Source: Conexibacter sp. (GTDB lineage: Bacteria; Actinomycetota; Thermoleophilia; Solirubrobacterales; Solirubrobacteraceae). Taken from it: a DNA stretch of 18,213 nucleotides. The translations under genes and the position numbers were made by a program. Shown one piece after another: positions 14,392-18,213 of the stretch. Each line of letters begins with the position of its first letter. Position 1 is the stretch's first letter. The notes under the pieces are model-generated. The model had not been told where the DNA came from and ran no database searches. It was given only the letters and a program-made list of their open reading frames with translations. Location of the stretch: assembly GCA_025964295.1 (NCBI GenBank), contig JAOPZD010000275.1, forward strand, positions 1 through 18,213, given 5' to 3'.

Positions 14392-17300
14392 CTAGGTCGC
14401 GCCGAGTCGCCCGTCGTCTCGGTATCCGTCGTAGATGGCGCCGAAGATCAGCTCGCCGGCGCGGACGCGGAAGTCCTCATCGTCGAGGAACGCCTTGAGC
14501 AGCGCAGCCTGACGGTCCCGGTCGCCATCTACGGTGAGGGCAGCGTTGATGAGCAGGCCGTCGCGCTCGCGCACGAAGTCCTCGCGGGTGTTGTTGGCAG
14601 CCTGCTCGGCGAGTGCCGGGTTGGCGTCGCTGATGCTCTCCTTCACGTCGGTGGCGACCTTGAGCATGTCGACGTCGCCGAGGTCCTCGCCGTAGCGCTG
14701 GTTGAAGAGCTCGACGAGCTCCCCGAGCAGCGACATGGGGATCTCGCCCTTCCCGCCCGCTCCCGTGCCGTCGCCGGTGATGGCAACGAGCGGGTCGGTC
14801 TCGTCGCCGCCGAGGGCGATGTGTTCGGTACCGACTTCAGTGAGGCGGTAGTGGGTCAGGACGACCTGGCCGGCGAGGTCGACGCCGCCGTCTGGGGCGT
14901 CGCTGGCCAGGCGCTTCATCAGCACCTTGCTGAACTGGAAGAGGACCTCGGTCTCCGGAGGGATGTACGGCAGCGCCTGCGAGAGGAAGCCGTAGAAGCG
15001 GGTGAAGCGGTTGAGCGCCTCGCGCAGCTTGAAGCGCTCATCGTCCTCCAGCGCCCTGGCAGCGTCGTAGGCGCCTTGCGTGGAAGTGGACAGCACAGCG
15101 TGGCGCTTGTCCTCGTCGATCTCCTCGAGCTTTAGCCACGCGGTGACGAAGCCGGCGAGCTCCTCATCGGTGATGACGTTGAAGGCGCGCACGCTGTCAG
15201 CGGCGTCAAAGAGGACGTTCGGCGCCGAGGGAACGCCTTCGGTCTGCTCGAAGTAGGGCGCGAAGGCCTTGTGGATGTCCTCGCCGGTGTTGCGGAAGTC
15301 CAGGACGTAGACGTCTTCTTTGCCAGGCGCCGAACGGTTGAGCCGCGAGAGGGTCTGCACCGCGTTGACGCCCGTGAGCTTCTTGTCGACGTACATGCCG
15401 CACAGCTTCGGCTGGTCAAAGCCTGTCTGGTACTTCTCGGCGACGACGAGGATGCCGTAGGAGGGCTTGTTGAACTCCTCGGGCAGCTTGGTCTCCGGCA
15501 GCGACTTGCCGGCAATCTTGTTCATGTCCGGCTCGGTGTAGTCCATGCCGACGTTGTCCGCCTCGGAGTTGCGGACCGTCACCTCACCGGAGAACGCCAC
15601 CAGCGTCTTCACGTCGGCGTGCCCGTGGCGCTCGATCTCCTGATCCAGCGCCCGCTTCCACTGCACCGCCTCCTCACGGCTTTCGCACACCACCATCGCC
15701 TTCGCCTGGCCACCGAGCAGCGGCCGGACTACACGCTTGAAGTGCTCGACGACAACAGCGGCCTTCTGCGTCTTCACATATGGGTGTAGTTCGGCGAAGC
15801 GGGCCAGGCGGCTGGCGGCCTTGCCGGCCGGCACCTCGAGCTCCTTGCCGGCCGCGTCCTCGAGGCGGCGTAGCTGGTCATAGGTCGTGTAGTTCCTGAG
15901 GACGTCAAGGATGAAGCCCTCTTCGATGGCCTGACGCATCGAGTAGGTGTGGAAGGCGCGGAGCCTGCCGTCGTCGCCGCGTCGACCGAACAGCTCGAGC
16001 GTCTTGCCCTTCGGGGTGGCGGTGAAGGCGTAGAAGGACAGGTTGGGCTGCTTGCCGCGGGCGGCGAGGCGGGCCAGCAGCGCCGGCGGGGTGCCGTCGT
16101 CCTCGTCCAGGTCAAGGTCATCAGCGGTCAGCGAGCCGAGCGCTTCCTTCAGGTCGGTCGCAGACTCGCCCGACTGTGAGGAGTGCGCCTCGTCAACGAT
16201 CACCGCGTAGGTCTTGCTCTTGAGGTCTTCGTCGTCCAGCGCCTTCAGGACGTACGGGAACTTCTGCAGCGTGGTGGTGATGATCTTGGCCTGCTCGGAG
16301 GCAAGGGCGTCGCGCAGCTCGGACGAGCCAGTCGTGACTGACCGCACGACGCCGGCGACCTGCTCGAACTGAGCGATCTGCTCGCGCAGCTGCCGGTCAA
16401 GGACGCGGCGGTCGGTGATCACGATGACCTTGTCGTAGACCTTCGCGTCATCGTCCTGATGCAGCGTGGAGAGCTCGTGGGCGAGCCACGCGATCTCCTT
16501 CGTCTTGCCCGAGCCGGCCGAGTGCTGGATCAGGTAGTTCTCCCCCGCCCCATGCACGCGAGCATGGGTCTGGCACTCCACCACCACATGCCACTGGTGG
16601 TAGCGCGGGAAGACGATGGTGGGGCGGCTGCCCTTCTTGGCCGGGTCGGCGGGCTCGACGTGCACGAACTTCTGGATCAGCTCGATCCAGCGCTCGCGGT
16701 CCCACACCTCCCGCCACACGTAGGAGGTCGGATGCCCGTCCTCAAGGCCCGGGTTGCCCGCGCCGCCCGGTTGACCGGCGCCGCCCGTGCCCTGGTTGAA
16801 AGGCAGGAAGATCGTCTTCTTTCCCTCCAGTCGCGTGGTCATATACGCCATCTCCGCGTCCATCGCGAAGTGCACGAAGGCCCGACGTGCGAACAGCGTG
16901 TTCTTCGGGTCGCGATCCTCGCGGTACTGCTTGATGGCGTGCTCGACCTGCTGGCCGGTCCAGCGGTTCTTCAGCTCCGCGGTTGCCGTGGGCACCCCGT
17001 TGACGAAGAGCACCAGGTCAACCGAGTCGCCAGCCTTCGGGTCGAAGCGGATCTGCCGCACAACCCGCAGGCGGTTCGCCTCATAACGGGCTCGGGTGGC
17101 GGCGTCGATGCTGTGGGCGGGCTTCAGCTGACATAGCGAGAAGCTCACTCCACGCTCGGAGAGACCGTTGCGCAGCACGTCAACCGCCCCACGCCGATCA
17201 AGCTGCGCAGCCAGACGTTTCAGCAGCGCTGAGCGCGTCGCCGCCTCACCGCCGCAGAGCTTCTCTAGTCGCTCCCACTTCTTGGGTTGGGTGTCCCTGA

Positions 17301-17448
17301 TGAACGCGACCGCGTCATCGCTGTACAGCCCGAGCTGAGGGTCGTAGTTCTTCGGGTCCCCGGACTCCCAACCGCCCCCACCGGTCAGTTCCGCGACGAT
17401 TAGGGCCTCGAAGTCCTTCTCGGCGCTAGGAATGGCGGTCGCGCTCAT
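14392..17448 (-). CDS. hsdR: Type I restriction endonuclease R subunit (HsdR)
   Basis: HsdR translocates DNA using ATP and cuts unmethylated DNA as part of the HsdR-M-S complex. The 1018-residue product has the N-terminal nuclease (D144, E158-L-K160, and QYRED with Q174 as the conserved glutamine region), a glycine-rich linker (about 220-234, GTGGAGQPGGAGNPG), Walker A HSAGSGKT (309-316), DEAH (419-422), FTATPKGKT as motif III, and the second RecA domain with SGEVT, EKYQTGFDQP and QTLSRLNRSAPGKE. A C-terminal helical region binds the M subunit. All key residues are intact, and length matches the family. ATG 17448 overlaps the GIY-YIG stop by 4 bases. No hsdM or hsdS of this set is in the window; they are expected upstream, past the right edge. 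The IS-split methylase at 7.9-9.0 kb belongs to a different operon. Confidence 0.95.
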   Translation of the reverse strand: MSATAIPSAEKDFEALIVAELTGGGGWESGDPKNYDPQLGLYSDDAVAFIRDTQPKKWERLEKLCGGEAATRSALLKRLAAQLDRRGAVDVLRNGLSERGVSFSLCQLKPAHSIDAATRARYEANRLRVVRQIRFDPKAGDSVDLVLFVNGVPTATAELKNRWTGQQVEHAIKQYREDRDPKNTLFARRAFVHFAMDAEMAYMTTRLEGKKTIFLPFNQGTGGAGQPGGAGNPGLEDGHPTSYVWREVWDRERWIELIQKFVHVEPADPAKKGSRPTIVFPRYHQWHVVVECQTHARVHGAGENYLIQHSAGSGKTKEIAWLAHELSTLHQDDDAKVYDKVIVITDRRVLDRQLREQIAQFEQVAGVVRSVTTGSSELRDALASEQAKIITTTLQKFPYVLKALDDEDLKSKTYAVIVDEAHSSQSGESATDLKEALGSLTADDLDLDEDDGTPPALLARLAARGKQPNLSFYAFTATPKGKTLELFGRRGDDGRLRAFHTYSMRQAIEEGFILDVLRNYTTYDQLRRLEDAAGKELEVPAGKAASRLARFAELHPYVKTQKAAVVVEHFKRVVRPLLGGQAKAMVVCESREEAVQWKRALDQEIERHGHADVKTLVAFSGEVTVRNSEADNVGMDYTEPDMNKIAGKSLPETKLPEEFNKPSYGILVVAEKYQTGFDQPKLCGMYVDKKLTGVNAVQTLSRLNRSAPGKEDVYVLDFRNTGEDIHKAFAPYFEQTEGVPSAPNVLFDAADSVRAFNVITDEELAGFVTAWLKLEEIDEDKRHAVLSTSTQGAYDAARALEDDERFKLREALNRFTRFYGFLSQALPYIPPETEVLFQFSKVLMKRLASDAPDGGVDLAGQVVLTHYRLTEVGTEHIALGGDETDPLVAITGDGTGAGGKGEIPMSLLGELVELFNQRYGEDLGDVDMLKVATDVKESISDANPALAEQAANNTREDFVRERDGLLINAALTVDGDRDRQAALLKAFLDDEDFRVRAGELIFGAIYDGYRDDGRLGAT

Positions 17449-18213
17449 GACTGGGGCTCCTTGTCCGCGAGCTGGCTGCGCAGGTCAGCGAGAGTCGGTC
17501 CGGTCGCGTCGCCAACCCTCCATGACACCCACCCGTTGGCTGCCTTCAGACTGAACGCCGCGGCGGCCGCCGAACTCGGCGAGGAGTAGGCGACGCCCGC
17601 GACCACAAGCTCCCCAGCAGCGGTCACCTTCGCGGTCGCCTGCTTGCCCGCGCGGGTGAAGTACAGCTCAGCGCCGGCGCGAAGTAGTCCTACAGCGACG
17701 AGGTCAGACACCGATCCGGCAACCACCGTATGGGTCTTCTTCGCACCGGGCCCGTGAGCGTTCGAGGCGGGCGGATCGTCCTCCCCGGTCGGCTCCTCCT
17801 TGAACAGGTCAAGACCGGCCATGCGCAGCGCAGCGAGCACGCTGGGAAGCAGAGCGTCGAGCGCGAGCATGTGATGCGACGGGAGCGTCATGTCCTGGCT
17901 CTTGAGGCCCTCGATGACGGCCAGCCCCGGCAGTGCTCCAAGCTCTGACGCTAGGCGACCTTCTAGGTAGCCGATCTCCGCGCTGTTGAAGCCATGCGAG
18001 GTGTCTCGCTTGATCACGACCGCGCGACGCCACGCGAGCTTCGGCTTACTGCGGTGCTGGAACAGCCGCCCCCGCAGACCGACCGCCTGGCCGACGTAGA
18101 TCTCGCCGCTCCCATCGTCGGTGAGCAGCACATAGACCCCGGGCTGGTTCCACTCTTGTGGGAGACCTTCTAGGTCCCGCCGCTGGACGTACGCAACACG
18201 CAGCGCATGTACT
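17445..18213 (-). CDS. GIY-YIG nuclease-family protein, 5' end beyond the window
   Basis: The frame is open to the window edge. In the last bases it reads PGVYVLLTDDG then GEIYVGQAVGLRGRLFQHR, the GIY-YIG signature (here G-V-Y and I-Y-V-G) with the catalytic arginine in GLRGR; a glutamate downstream (NSAEIGYLEGRL) fits the conserved acidic residue. The GTG at 18131 falls inside the GIY-YIG motif and cannot be the real start. The middle is a helical linker; the C-terminal 70 residues (AELYFTRAGKQATAKV, then SPSSAAAAAF and NGWVSWRV) look like a DUF4357-type domain. GIY-YIG/DUF4357 proteins are often found beside type I restriction genes. The stop overlaps the hsdR start by 4 bases, so the two are coupled. 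Confidence 0.8.
   Translation of the reverse strand, partial: VHALRVAYVQRRDLEGLPQEWNQPGVYVLLTDDGSGEIYVGQAVGLRGRLFQHRSKPKLAWRRAVVIKRDTSHGFNSAEIGYLEGRLASELGALPGLAVIEGLKSQDMTLPSHHMLALDALLPSVLAALRMAGLDLFKEEPTGEDDPPASNAHGPGAKKTHTVVAGSVSDLVAVGLLRAGAELYFTRAGKQATAKVTAAGELVVAGVAYSSPSSAAAAAFSLKAANGWVSWRVGDATGPTLADLRSQLADKEPQS

Noticed and set aside
13840..15135. 431-codon + strand open frame rich in leucine, valine, glutamate and aspartate
   Set aside because: It is antisense to the hsdR 3' end and the 573-residue gene; GC-rich codon usage keeps the opposite strand open, and it crosses two well-supported genes.

Overview
The window is GC-rich throughout, with dense coding on both strands, GTG and TTG starts and 4-base stop/start overlaps. 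This points to an actinobacterium. The paired arrays of homing-endonuclease-associated repeats made me think of the Thermoleophilia/Solirubrobacterales side of the phylum, but that is a guess. No rRNA, tRNA or CRISPR array is visible. The gene content (methylase, restriction and nuclease-like genes, ATPases, a fresh insertion sequence, a gene relic) is that of an accessory or defence island.

Left part (1-3.9 kb). A membrane-protein gene leaves the window at the left edge. A 275-base intergenic region follows, carrying four copies of a 13-base motif. Then comes a + strand pair of repeat proteins (about 382-2769); the first is apparently frameshifted near its start and the second carries a C-terminal helix-turn-helix-like region. 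A small zinc-ribbon/membrane protein (2997-3395) follows.

Middle (3.5-9.6 kb, mostly - strand). The central result is an IS3-family element of 1292 bp (6602-7893) with 25-base inverted repeats and a 3-base GTC duplication. Removing it with one GTC copy joins an N-6 adenine DNA methylase reading frame (7894-9045) in phase to an ATPase reading frame (6598-5027). This rebuilds a single protein of about 907 residues: an HsdM-like methylase fused to a RecF/OLD-like ATPase with a DUF3696-type tail. The insertion lies in the conserved C-terminal methylase element, read as DLSLGPSRYV after repair. Downstream, coupled by a 4-base overlap, is a phospholipase-D-like protein with a single HxR(x)4D motif, then a 152-residue protein of unknown function. 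This looks like a three-gene defence-type operon recently broken by transposition. A short PD-(D/E)xK nuclease-like gene (9150-9632) diverges from it.

Right-middle (9.6-12.6 kb, + strand). A two-gene unit encodes a proteasome-activator-like AAA+ ATPase and a DUF6414-like protein, overlapping by 4 bases. It is bracketed by the 3' end of the nuclease-like gene and a degenerate second copy of that same 3' end (12455-12601), which suggests a cassette placed between duplicated gene ends.

Right part (12.6-18.2 kb, - strand). A GIY-YIG protein (running off the window), a type I restriction HsdR subunit and a 573-residue degenerate-nuclease-like protein form one operon. Its methylase and specificity subunits are not in the window and would be expected beyond the right edge.
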